Positions 36,492-44,334 of a DNA stretch of 64,000 nt are shown here, piece after piece (positions within the stretch are counted from its first letter, which is position 1; each line of letters begins with the position of its first letter). The notes under the pieces are model-generated. The model was given only the letters and a program-made list of their open reading frames with translations. It ran no database searches and was not told where the DNA came from. This stretch comes from Lachnospiraceae bacterium AB2028 (GTDB taxonomy: Bacteria; Bacillota; Clostridia; Lachnospirales; Lachnospiraceae): NCBI GenBank assembly GCA_000621425.1, contig JHYJ01000012.1:19047-83046 (forward strand), in the 5' to 3' direction. Both the position numbers and the translations under genes were made by a program.

Positions 36492-37213
36492 TGTATTTCG
36501 ATGTATATGAATTTACAAATCAGGGCGGACGCAGTTACAATGAGGACGCCGTAGGCCATGCCGTTATGGATGGCCATGGTCTCTTCATTGTTGCGGATGG
36601 CCTTGGCGGACATGCACTTGGCGAAGTAGCTTCGGCGTGTGTCTGTGATACTATGCTGGAGGGCTGGAGCGAGACGTGTGAAGACCGTCCCGCCTGGCTT
36701 GAGGGCATAATTGAAGAGTCAAACAAAAAAATACTTGAGATTCAGAAAGAGCGGGACACAGTGCTGAAAAGCACTGTGGTCTCACTTGCTATTGACGGAG
36801 AAAATGCCTGCTGGGCCCATGTGGGTGATTCCAGGCTGTATTTTTTCCATAAAGACGAGATAGCTTTTGTGACTGAAGATCACTCTGTAGCTTTTAAGAA
36901 GTACAAGGCAGGTGAGATCACAAGGGCTCAGATAGCAACGGATGATGACCAGTCATCACTGTTAAGGACCCTTGGAAATGAGGAACGCCATTCACCGCAG
37001 TGCGAGCGTGCTGAAGATCCTCTTGTGCCAGGCGATGCTTTTCTTCTCTGTTCGGATGGAGCATGGGAGCATTTCCAGGATGAGGAAGCTGCGATAGATC
37101 TTATTAAATCTGAAACAGCAAAGGAATGGGGCGAACGCCTCCTAATGCGTATGATGGACCGATTCAGTGGCGATAACGATAACTTGACGCTGCTGGCAGT
37201 GATAATTAAATGA
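36491..37213 (+). CDS. PP2C-type Ser/Thr protein phosphatase (second copy)
   Basis: A 240-residue PP2C protein with N-E-D-A, F-I-V-A-D-G-L-G-G-H, A-H-V-G-D-S-R, F-L-L-C-S-D-G-A-W and G-D-N-D-N-L-T. It is only distantly similar to the phosphatase at 34138. As there, its start codon overlaps the stop of an FHA protein (TAATG), so the island contains two FHA-PP2C pairs. Confidence 0.93.
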   Translation: MYFDVYEFTNQGGRSYNEDAVGHAVMDGHGLFIVADGLGGHALGEVASACVCDTMLEGWSETCEDRPAWLEGIIEESNKKILEIQKERDTVLKSTVVSLAIDGENACWAHVGDSRLYFFHKDEIAFVTEDHSVAFKKYKAGEITRAQIATDDDQSSLLRTLGNEERHSPQCERAEDPLVPGDAFLLCSDGAWEHFQDEEAAIDLIKSETAKEWGERLLMRMMDRFSGDNDNLTLLAVIIK

Positions 37214-37320
37214 TTTGAACAAAAAATAATTGTCACCGTGTGGGCGTGCCTGCAAATGGGGCAATTATTTAATTATAAAGTGAACATTGATGCCGTTTAA
37301 AAGCGGCGGAAAGGGGAACT

Positions 37321-39303
37321 ATGACAAAACGGAGAATATGCGGCTGGATAGCTGTTTTGGCGCTATTCATGAATTCATTCATGAATTCGATTTTGCCGGT
37401 TGTGGCAGCTGATACAGCTCATGATGAAACAGATGCAACATTTGTTGATAACGAAGTAAAGCTTGCGGAGGTTGTTTCGGCATACGGACTGAGTGAAGAT
37501 AATTCGCTCTATGCTCTTATTTCACCCAGCGAGGAATACAAGGACTATGACTTCAGCAAGGCTTCTGTATCGCTTCAGTCCAATGCTACCACAGCGGAAA
37601 AGCTTGGCGGCATGAAACCTATTTCGGAGTGTTTTTCTACAAACATCCATTACATGTTCCTGATAGACAATTCCGGTTCAATCAGCGAACAGCGCGATAT
37701 CATAAAATCATATGTTGATGCAATCGAAAGCGCAGAGACACATGAGGCATATTACACTATTTCAACCTTTGATCAGAAATTCAAAGTAGTTAAGGAAAGA
37801 ATGACTGATGTAAAGGAAGTAAAGAAGACAGTTGATAATCTTAAATATGACGGTAGCTGGACAGATCCTTACACAGGTGTTAACGATGCCATAAAGTATC
37901 TTGATGACTATGCCCGCACAAGTGGCGATGTAATAGTACTGATATTGATCACGGATGGAAAGGTTGAGCTTAAGGGTGGCAAAGAAGCTGACCTTGCAGC
38001 AGAAACCAAGGAAAATATACAAAATTCTCCTGAGGTAATTTTAAGTACCTTATGTACCGGTTCATGGACCGGAAAGTCGAAAGATACATTTACTGTAGGT
38101 CGTGGTCCTCATGCTTTTGTTAATAGTTCAAATGCTTCCAAGAATGCCGGATCTGACATGGTATCTTTCCTTGCGGGGCTTTACTGTACAGGCTTTAAGC
38201 TTAAGCAGGCACCTACAAATAAATTCAGCATAACTTTAAATATAAGCAACGTATTTGATGCTGATGGCAATGAGCAGACTTTCCTGCCCAAGGATTATCC
38301 GTCTATCGGAAATGTATCCATGCTGGATGCAAGAGTCGGCGATAGTGAAAAGTTTGCTGAAGAGGCTGATGGAAATGATCCGGAGGATAAGCCCTCTGAT
38401 GATCCTGACGGAGCAAAGCCTACAGAAGGGACGTTGATCCCAACTGATGGTAATGAACCTGCAGACGGAGATGAGCCTCCTGCAGAAGTTGAACCCGTTG
38501 ATGATGAGCCTGACGGTCAGAAACCGGGCGATGAAGGCGACGGTGATGATGCTGATGTGGAAGACAGTGATGAAACGGTCAGCGATAATGAAGCAGTAAG
38601 TGACAATGAAGCCGTTAGTGATAATGACGCTGAAGATGAGGATGACGAGGATGAAGAGGATGGGGATGATGAAAAAGAACTTCCCGGCTGGGTTCTTCCT
38701 GTATCGATAGCAGGCGGCGTACTTCTTCTCATTATCCTGATACTTGTAGTAGTGCTGCTTATCTTAGTCATAAGCAAGAACAAGAAGAAAAAGAAAGCGC
38801 GTCCGAAACGAGCAGCTGCACCTAGCCCTGTTCCGGAGCAGGATGTTCAAGAAGCAGAACCTATAGGTAGGACAGTGGCGGCATCTCAGGATGGTATATC
38901 GCCCACAGTAGCTGCACCGGACGAAATATCTAAGACAGTAGCAGCAACTGATGCAATACCTAAGACCGAGGCAGCTCCTATGGATCCTATTCCTAAGACT
39001 GCAGGTGCATGCATACCGGTATCTATAGAGGTTTATTCAGGAACTTATGAAGGACCTGCTAATTTTGAACTGACAGATCTGGTGACTATCGGTAGCGGAT
39101 CAGGCTGTGACATCCGTTTTGCAGCTGAAGATATGACTCCTGTAGCTGCACAGCTGATAGTACGTGAAGGCCATGTTTATATAGTGGATGAAGGTACAGA
39201 TTCAGCAGTTGCTGTAGGTGGTATGCGCATACAGAGACAGAATGTACTTAGAAGCGGTGATGTAATTTCTGTCGGAGAGGCAGAATTCACCCTGCGTTTC
39301 TAA
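37321..39303 (+). CDS. secreted VWA-domain membrane protein with C-terminal FHA domain
   Basis: A signal sequence (1-30) leads to a von Willebrand A domain (about 105-310) with the MIDAS motif Asp116-N-S-G-S120. An Asp/Glu/Pro-rich linker (about 340-455) contains three copies of A-V-S-D-N-E. One transmembrane helix lies at about 460-485. The cytoplasmic part has four T-V-A/T-E-A motifs in a spaced series (T-V-A-A-S, T-V-A-A-P, T-V-A-A-T, T-E-A-A-P), which look like kinase target sites, then an FHA-like domain (about 565-660). VWA domains bind protein or metal ligands. It is the last gene of the island and is likely part of the same envelope complex. Confidence 0.88.
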   Translation: MTKRRICGWIAVLALFMNSFMNSILPVVAADTAHDETDATFVDNEVKLAEVVSAYGLSEDNSLYALISPSEEYKDYDFSKASVSLQSNATTAEKLGGMKPISECFSTNIHYMFLIDNSGSISEQRDIIKSYVDAIESAETHEAYYTISTFDQKFKVVKERMTDVKEVKKTVDNLKYDGSWTDPYTGVNDAIKYLDDYARTSGDVIVLILITDGKVELKGGKEADLAAETKENIQNSPEVILSTLCTGSWTGKSKDTFTVGRGPHAFVNSSNASKNAGSDMVSFLAGLYCTGFKLKQAPTNKFSITLNISNVFDADGNEQTFLPKDYPSIGNVSMLDARVGDSEKFAEEADGNDPEDKPSDDPDGAKPTEGTLIPTDGNEPADGDEPPAEVEPVDDEPDGQKPGDEGDGDDADVEDSDETVSDNEAVSDNEAVSDNDAEDEDDEDEEDGDDEKELPGWVLPVSIAGGVLLLIILILVVVLLILVISKNKKKKKARPKRAAAPSPVPEQDVQEAEPIGRTVAASQDGISPTVAAPDEISKTVAATDAIPKTEAAPMDPIPKTAGACIPVSIEVYSGTYEGPANFELTDLVTIGSGSGCDIRFAAEDMTPVAAQLIVREGHVYIVDEGTDSAVAVGGMRIQRQNVLRSGDVISVGEAEFTLRF

Positions 39304-39409
39304 GCTGTGCACTTGAGTGATTGAATAATAATTCCTCGTCGCATCAGGGAATTAGCGTAAGCAAGTTCCTTGTGCGCGGCTGCACAAAATGCGGCAGAAA
39401 GCGGAAGGC
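39304..39409 (+). other. intergenic leader with two hairpins before murG
   Basis: A weak AATTCC / GGAATT inverted repeat (about 39330-39356) and a TTGTGC / GCACAA hairpin (39370-39387) precede murG. Neither is followed by a T run. No gene is seen. Confidence 0.35.
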
Positions 39410-40501
39410 ATGAAAAAGATAGTTTTGACCGGGGGTGGCACTGCAGGTCATGTTACCCCGAATCTCGCCCTTATCCCTCATCTTAAGGAAAAGGGATATG
39501 ATATAACCTACATAGGATCGTTGGACGGAATAGAGAAAAGGCTGGTTTCTGATTTTGGTATACCTTATTATGGTGTATCAACCGGAAAACTTCGCCGCTA
39601 CTTTGATCCTAAGAATTTTTCCGATCCCTTCAGAGTAGTGAAGGGTTATGGAGATGCCAGGAAGATTTTGAAAAAAATCCGTCCTGATGTTGTTTTTTCT
39701 AAGGGAGGTTTTGTATCTGTTCCCGTAGTCCGGGCAGCAGCATCATTAAAGATTCCGTGTATAATACATGAGTCAGACCTTACTCCCGGACTTGCCAATA
39801 AGCTCTGTATTCCTGTTGCGGAGAAGGTTTGTTGTAATTTCCCGGAGACTCTTAAATATCTTCCCGATAAAAAAGCCGTACTTACAGGTTCACCTATAAG
39901 AGAGGAATTAAAAAAGGGAGATAAGGAGATCGCATACAAGTTCTGTGGTTTCGAGCCGGGACTTCCCGTGATACTGGTAATGGGCGGAAGCCAGGGTGCG
40001 GCTGCCATCAACGAGGCCATAAGGAGTGCCCTTCCCAAGCTCAAGGGAGATTTCAATATAATTCATCTGACCGGAAAGGACAAGATGGACAACATGCTGC
40101 TTACGGAAAGCGGATACAAGCAGTTCGAGTATGTCAAAGGAGAACTCAAAGATATCTTTGCAATTACTGACATAGTAGTATCACGTGCCGGGGCAAATGC
40201 CATAAGTGAACTACTATCGCTGCGAATTCCAAGTATACTGATCCCGCTTTCTGCAAAGAATTCTCGTGGTGACCAGATACTTAATGCGGCATCATTTGAG
40301 AAACAGGGCTATAGCCTTGTGATAGACGAGGAAAACCTGGATCAGGATTCCTTATTAGAGGCAATACATAATCTGTATTTTAACAAGCAGACCTATATCG
40401 ACAATATGGAAAAGTCTACCCAGTACAGATCCATACCTGCTATTATGGAGCTTATTGAGGAAGCAGTGGAGAATAAGAGTCCGAACAAAGCTAAGAAATA
40501 A
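39410..40501 (+). CDS. murG: MurG, UDP-GlcNAc transferase for peptidoglycan lipid II
   Basis: The protein begins M-K-K-I-V-L-T-G-G-G-T-A-G-H-V-T-P-N, the classic MurG N-terminus with the first G loop. The C-terminal half has M-G-G-S-Q-G-A-A-A-I-N and V-S-R-A-G-A-N-A-I-S-E, the donor-binding signature. It adds GlcNAc to lipid I at the inner face of the membrane to make lipid II. ATG 39410 is chosen over an upstream in-frame ATG (39389), which has no ribosome site and would put seven residues before the family start. The cell-division neighbours usual for murG are absent. Confidence 0.93.
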   Translation: MKKIVLTGGGTAGHVTPNLALIPHLKEKGYDITYIGSLDGIEKRLVSDFGIPYYGVSTGKLRRYFDPKNFSDPFRVVKGYGDARKILKKIRPDVVFSKGGFVSVPVVRAAASLKIPCIIHESDLTPGLANKLCIPVAEKVCCNFPETLKYLPDKKAVLTGSPIREELKKGDKEIAYKFCGFEPGLPVILVMGGSQGAAAINEAIRSALPKLKGDFNIIHLTGKDKMDNMLLTESGYKQFEYVKGELKDIFAITDIVVSRAGANAISELLSLRIPSILIPLSAKNSRGDQILNAASFEKQGYSLVIDEENLDQDSLLEAIHNLYFNKQTYIDNMEKSTQYRSIPAIMELIEEAVENKSPNKAKK

Positions 40502-40524
40502 AAGTGCCTGACAAGGAGGATAGT

Positions 40525-40935
40525 ATGAATAACGATTGTATTTTCTGTAAGATTGCAAATGGTGAGATCCCTTCAAAGACCATATACGAGGATGCGGACT
40601 TTCGTGTGATCCTGGATCTGGGACCTGCTACAAAGGGACATGCCCTGATCCTTCCCAAGGAGCACTATGCTAATCTCTTTGAACTGCCGGAGGATACTGC
40701 AGCTGCTGCAATGAAGGTGGCAAAGAAATTGTCTGCTCAGATGGTTGAAAATCTCGGTGCTGACGGCCTTAATCTGGTGCAGAATAATGGTGAAGTGGCC
40801 GGACAGACAGTGAAGCATTTCCATCTGCACCTGATCCCCAGATATAAGGATGACGGACAGAATATTCTCTGGAATCCCGGAAAAATGAGTGATGAGGAAT
40901 TGGAAGAAATTCGTAAGACGATTGTAGGTGAGTGA
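40525..40935 (+). CDS. HIT-family nucleotide-binding hydrolase
   Basis: A 136-residue HIT protein. The N-terminus is C-I-F-C-K-I-A-N-G-E-I-P-S, the Hint-branch start, and the triad motif is H-F-H-L-H-L-I-P. The family hydrolyses AMP-linked or nucleotide-amine compounds. ATG 40525 is used because AAGGAGG lies at 40513-40519; an upstream GTG overlaps nothing useful. It follows murG by 23 bases and is probably co-transcribed with it. Confidence 0.93.
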   Translation: MNNDCIFCKIANGEIPSKTIYEDADFRVILDLGPATKGHALILPKEHYANLFELPEDTAAAAMKVAKKLSAQMVENLGADGLNLVQNNGEVAGQTVKHFHLHLIPRYKDDGQNILWNPGKMSDEELEEIRKTIVGE

Positions 40936-40991
40936 TCTCCCTGCTGATTAAGAAAGAACATTGATCCCTGTTGAATGTTATGATTGAAGTG

Positions 40992-41029
40992 AACCCCTTT
41001 TGTTAGACAAAAAACTAACGAAAGGGGTT
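40992..41029 (+). promoter_or_regulatory. left-end hairpin covering the orfA ribosome site
   Basis: AACCCCTTTTGTTAG and CTAACGAAAGGGGTT pair over 15 bp (one G-U) with an eight-base loop. The 3' arm contains the AAAGGGG ribosome site of orfA, and the 5' arm is the terminal repeat itself. A transcript entering from outside would hide the ribosome site. Confidence 0.6.
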
Positions 41030-41034
41030 TTATT

Positions 41035-41550
41035 ATGTCGAAAAACAGAAAGTACTCAGATGAATTTAGGCTGACAGTTGTAATGGACTATCTATCCGGC
41101 AAGTTCGGAGGCTATGTAAAAGTGGCACAAAAGTATGGAATACATCATAAAGCGATACAACGTTGGGTAGCTCTTTATCAGCTTTATGGCGCAGAAGGAT
41201 TGTGTAAAACTTCAGGAACGTATAGTGGAGATTTTAAGATCTATGTCATAGAATATATGCATACCAACAAACTATCTTTAACAGAAACAGCCAATCGATT
41301 CTGTATACCCTGTCACAAAACAGTGGCTAAATGGGAACGTATATATTTTGAAGAAGGGCCTGAAGCCCTTCAAGAAGAACGACGAGGGAAACATATGGGA
41401 AATAAGAAAGCCTCCAAACCTAAGAAAAAAGTTGATGAGAACGAAGATCTTCTGGCCGAAGTACAACGTCTTCGCATGGAGAACGAATACTTAAAAAAAT
41501 TGAACGCCTTAGTTCTCGAGCGGGAAAAATCAGAACGGAAGAAAAAGTAA
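41035..41550 (+). CDS. IS3-family transposase OrfA
   Basis: A 171-residue DNA-binding subunit with two helix-turn-helix segments (S-G-K-F-G-G-Y-V-K-V-A-Q-K-Y-G region and S-L-T-E-T-A-N-R-F region) and a C-terminal leucine-zipper-like helix (L-L-A-E-V-Q-R-L-R-M-E-N-E-Y-L-K-K-L). It binds the terminal repeats. The stop is avoided in a fraction of translation by the frameshift at 41493-41499. Confidence 0.92.
   Translation: MSKNRKYSDEFRLTVVMDYLSGKFGGYVKVAQKYGIHHKAIQRWVALYQLYGAEGLCKTSGTYSGDFKIYVIEYMHTNKLSLTETANRFCIPCHKTVAKWERIYFEEGPEALQEERRGKHMGNKKASKPKKKVDENEDLLAEVQRLRMENEYLKKLNALVLEREKSERKKK
41493..41499 (+). other. programmed -1 frameshift heptamer A-AAA-AAA
   Basis: The seven A bases lie as A_AAA_AAA in the orfA frame. 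After slipping back one base the frame stays open all the way into orfB (first codons ATT GAA CGC). This would make the OrfAB fusion transposase, as in other IS3-family elements. Confidence 0.75.
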
Positions 41551-41600
41551 CGGTCATTTCAGAACTAAGGCAGAAATATCCGCTCAATGATCTGCTATGC

Positions 41601-42395
41601 ATGGCAGGAGTTCCGAGAAGCACGTATTACTATTATCTGAAACGGATGCAGCAGCCGGATAAATATCGTATCGAAAAAGAAGAAATTACGGCCATCTACC
41701 ATGAGAATCAAGGAAGATACGGCTATCGCAGGATAACCATGGAGATGCAGAACCGCGGATATGTAATCAATCACAAGACCGTAACCAGACTGATGAATGC
41801 TTTGGGTCTTAAATGTCAGGTTCGAATTAAGAAATATCGTTCCTACAAAGGAGAGATTGGCAAAGTGGCTCCGAATCTGATCAATAGAGATTTCCATGCC
41901 GATGCACCAAACAAAAAATGGACGACAGATATAACTGAGTTCGCACTGTTTGGAAAGAAACTTTATCTATCACCAATCCTGGATATGTATAACGGCGAGA
42001 TTATCAGTTATAACATCAGTGAGCGCCCTCATTTGGGACAGGTCATGGATATGCTCGATAAAGCCTTTGGGAAGATTCCAGACAATACAGATCTGGTCCT
42101 CCACTCGGATCAGGGTTGGCAGTACCAGCACAAGATGTATCAGCATAGGCTGAAGGAAAAAGGAATACGCCAAAGCATGTCGAGAAAAGGCAATTGTTTG
42201 GATAATGCAGTGATGGAGAATTTCTTTGGGCTATTGAAATCCGAACTCCTATATCTTCGGGAGTTTGAGAGTATAGAAGAGTTCCGCGAGGAGCTTGAGA
42301 AATATATCTATTATTACAACCATCAAAGGATAAAGGGCAAGCTAAAAGGACTGAGCCCTGTTCAATACAGAATTCAGTCCTTGTTTGTAGCCTAA
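41601..42395 (+). CDS. IS3-family transposase OrfB (DDE catalytic part)
   Basis: The 264-residue part shown begins at an internal ATG; its frame is open back to the frameshift site at 41499, so the active protein is the OrfAB fusion. The rve catalytic core has the DDE residues in W-T-T-D-I-T-E-F, L-V-L-H-S-D-Q-G-W-Q and N-A-V-M-E-N-F-F-G. The end Y-Y-Y-N-H-Q-R-I-K-G-K-L-K-G-L-S-P is typical of the IS3 family (IS150 group by appearance). Confidence 0.93.
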   Translation: MAGVPRSTYYYYLKRMQQPDKYRIEKEEITAIYHENQGRYGYRRITMEMQNRGYVINHKTVTRLMNALGLKCQVRIKKYRSYKGEIGKVAPNLINRDFHADAPNKKWTTDITEFALFGKKLYLSPILDMYNGEIISYNISERPHLGQVMDMLDKAFGKIPDNTDLVLHSDQGWQYQHKMYQHRLKEKGIRQSMSRKGNCLDNAVMENFFGLLKSELLYLREFESIEEFREELEKYIYYYNHQRIKGKLKGLSPVQYRIQSLFVA

Positions 42396-42539
42396 TGTCC
42401 CGCCCAAATGTGTCTAACATTTGGGGTTCAGTTCATGATCGGCGGGGATTTTTTATTCCACGAGCTACAAAAGGAGTCTTGGGGCTTATACTGAATGTAG
42501 CCGGCGTGGTGAGTAAGGTGATTATATCACCCTGCTCGA

Positions 42540-43010
42540 TTACATATTTTTCCCATCAAGTACAGCACTTACAAGATTATCATCAGTATCATAGACCAGT
42601 TTCAGTGAGAAGAATTCTTTTCTTTCATCCAGCAGTTTCAGGAAGATCCTGTCGCCTGGCCAGAGATTAAGAGAGAGAATATCTTTTTTGTCCACCCACA
42701 CCAGATCGCCCTCATCGCAGATTTTTTCTTCGCCGATAATTTTGTCGGAGGTAAAGAGCATCATGTATTCTGTTATATCTTTACCGTATATAAAAGTTAC
42801 GATTCCCCTGAAACTCAGGTTTTCCAATGTATAGCCGGTTTCTTCTAAGGTTTCCCTGATTATGCAGTCCTCAGGACTCTCGCCGTCCTCGCAATGGCCT
42901 CCTATGCCTATCCATTTATCGTGGTTTATGTCATTTTCTTTTTTTACGCGGTGAAGCATCAGGTATTTCCCGTCACGTTCTATGTAACAGAGTGTTGTAC
43001 ATTTTATCAT
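42540..43010 (-). CDS. Nudix hydrolase (MutT-like)
   Basis: A 156-residue protein with a full Nudix box at residues 38-60: G38-x5-E44-x7-R52-E53-x2-E56-E57-x-G59. The start I-K-C-T-T-L-C-Y-I resembles 8-oxo-dGTP/dATP diphosphatase-type proteins. It likely clears oxidised or other unwanted nucleotides. AAAGGAAG precedes the ATG. Confidence 0.9.
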   Translation of the reverse strand: MIKCTTLCYIERDGKYLMLHRVKKENDINHDKWIGIGGHCEDGESPEDCIIRETLEETGYTLENLSFRGIVTFIYGKDITEYMMLFTSDKIIGEEKICDEGDLVWVDKKDILSLNLWPGDRIFLKLLDERKEFFSLKLVYDTDDNLVSAVLDGKNM

Positions 43011-43155
43011 TTTTTAAGCTTCCTTTTCTGTAGATTAATTTTTACTTAATCATTTCCCACCATATAGCCATGCCTTAACGGATTAGTTCTTCACAATATG
43101 AGCAGGTTATTTCATTACGATACTTGAAAAACGACCATGCCATCAGGTTAGCTAT

Positions 43156-44094
43156 CTACTTTTCCTCTACTCTTATCCCACGTATTCCCAGTTCGTTTGC
43201 CATCAGTTCCATTTCCGAATCATCTTTCATGGTCATTGTGACCATTTCATTGTAGGACATATATATCCGCAGCTTGCATCTCGTTATGGTTCCGTTACTT
43301 ATCTTCTGTACATCGTGGAAAGTCTCGGCATGAGTGATCTCCTTCACATTTAAGATGTCACAGTATCTCATGGCATAAATGACCAGATAGTCCATGCCCA
43401 GTATTGCTACTCCGTCAAAGAGCTTATGGGTGGTTGCCATAAGGAAGTCCGTGTTCAGGCGTAAGGAATCTATGTTCTTTTTGGCAACGATCATTTTAAT
43501 GTCCAGATCCGTCTTAAAAGTTACGTCATACTTCCCGGCAATGATACAGGATAATGCGCAGACAGCTATTCCAATGGCAGAGCAGATCCAGAAATTTATT
43601 CCCTCGTCGCTTAGTCTCAGCATGACTATTAAAAATACAAGAAGCATGGCGAAAGCTATGATGATGATCCTGTTTCGCAGATATTTCTTTCTATATTTTG
43701 CCAGGGCATCAAAGATATCCCGGCCGGGAAGACGTTTGTGCACTTGGGATTTTCTTTTCTGCTCAGCTGCTGAGTACTTGACTTCCGGGTGTTTTTCGGG
43801 CCATATATACTGGAGAAAATATAACAGCAAAGATGCGAGTACTCCGAGGATACACAGCAGCGTGAGTCCGCCGGCTATGGAACCGTAAATTAGCTTTTCG
43901 ACAGGTGTATAGTCGAAAAACAGGTTTGAAACCATGACAAAGAATAACGCACCAAACATCAGAGTACCAAAGGCACATAATAGGACGGACTTTACAGTGT
44001 CTTTTTTGTCTTTTACACGCTTTTGGCCCTTGGTAAGCAGTGTGGTATCATTACCTGCTTTTAACTTGGTAGAATTCTTTTTAAATATGTTCAA
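43156..44094 (-). CDS. membrane protein of unknown function
   Basis: A 312-residue protein beginning with TTG after AGGAC. Two hydrophobic helices lie at about 35-95 and two more at about 140-190; the C-terminal 120 residues are soluble and strand-rich. The cytoplasmic loop is strongly basic. I recognise no family. It is divergent from pfp. Confidence 0.7.
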   Translation of the reverse strand: MNIFKKNSTKLKAGNDTTLLTKGQKRVKDKKDTVKSVLLCAFGTLMFGALFFVMVSNLFFDYTPVEKLIYGSIAGGLTLLCILGVLASLLLYFLQYIWPEKHPEVKYSAAEQKRKSQVHKRLPGRDIFDALAKYRKKYLRNRIIIIAFAMLLVFLIVMLRLSDEGINFWICSAIGIAVCALSCIIAGKYDVTFKTDLDIKMIVAKKNIDSLRLNTDFLMATTHKLFDGVAILGMDYLVIYAMRYCDILNVKEITHAETFHDVQKISNGTITRCKLRIYMSYNEMVTMTMKDDSEMELMANELGIRGIRVEEK

Positions 44095-44178
44095 GGTTTT
44101 TGTCCTAAATGTAAGGCGTGCCTGAACTGTGCGGCTTGCATATCCAGACCGTAAGCAGGCTTTCGTGTTAATATTTTA

Positions 44179-44187
44179 ATTATAGCA
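44179..44187 (-). promoter_or_regulatory. extended -10 promoter for the membrane protein gene
   Basis: On the minus strand the sequence reads TGCTATAAT, a TGnTATAAT extended -10, about 85 bases before the TTG start. Confidence 0.45.
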
Positions 44188-44257
44188 TAATTATTATCAC
44201 ACTTTGTTTATGGATAGGATGTCCTACAGGTTTCGTATAAGCTGCCGTAGCTGCCTA

Positions 44258-44286
44258 TTTACTTTTTTCACGATTTATCATATTAT
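44258..44286 (+). promoter_or_regulatory. promoter for pfp
   Basis: TTTACT (44258-44263) and TATTAT (44281-44286) with a 17-base spacer, about 48 bases before the pfp ATG. Confidence 0.55.
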
Positions 44287-44334
44287 TTTATAGGTAAAAA
44301 TTCATTCCAAATCAATAACCAAAGGAGAACAGAT

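Larger units (their letters stand above)
40985..42435 (+). mobile_element. complete IS3-family insertion sequence, about 1451 bp
   Basis: The terminal inverted repeats are TGAAGTGAACCCC at the left and TGAACTGAACCCC at the right (read inward), with a shared TGTTAGACA a few bases further in. The flanks carry a TGAT direct repeat (40981-40984 and 42436-42439), the expected target-site duplication. It encodes an orfA and an orfB in the -1 relation. It appears complete and possibly still active. Confidence 0.92.
40964..42454 (+). terminator. rho-independent terminator of the murG-HIT unit, split by an IS element
   Basis: If the IS (40985-42435) and one TGAT copy are removed, ATCCCTGTTGA (40964-40974) and TCGGCGGGGAT (42439-42449) form an 11-bp stem with G-U pairs, a nine-base loop ATGTTATGA and a T run. 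The IS went into the loop, so the two arms now lie about 1.45 kb apart. Confidence 0.7.

Noticed and set aside
28337..39303. A type VI or type VII secretion locus based on kinase, FHA and PP2C genes
   Set aside because: No sheath, ClpV, EssC/FtsK-type ATPase or WXG100 protein is encoded in the window.
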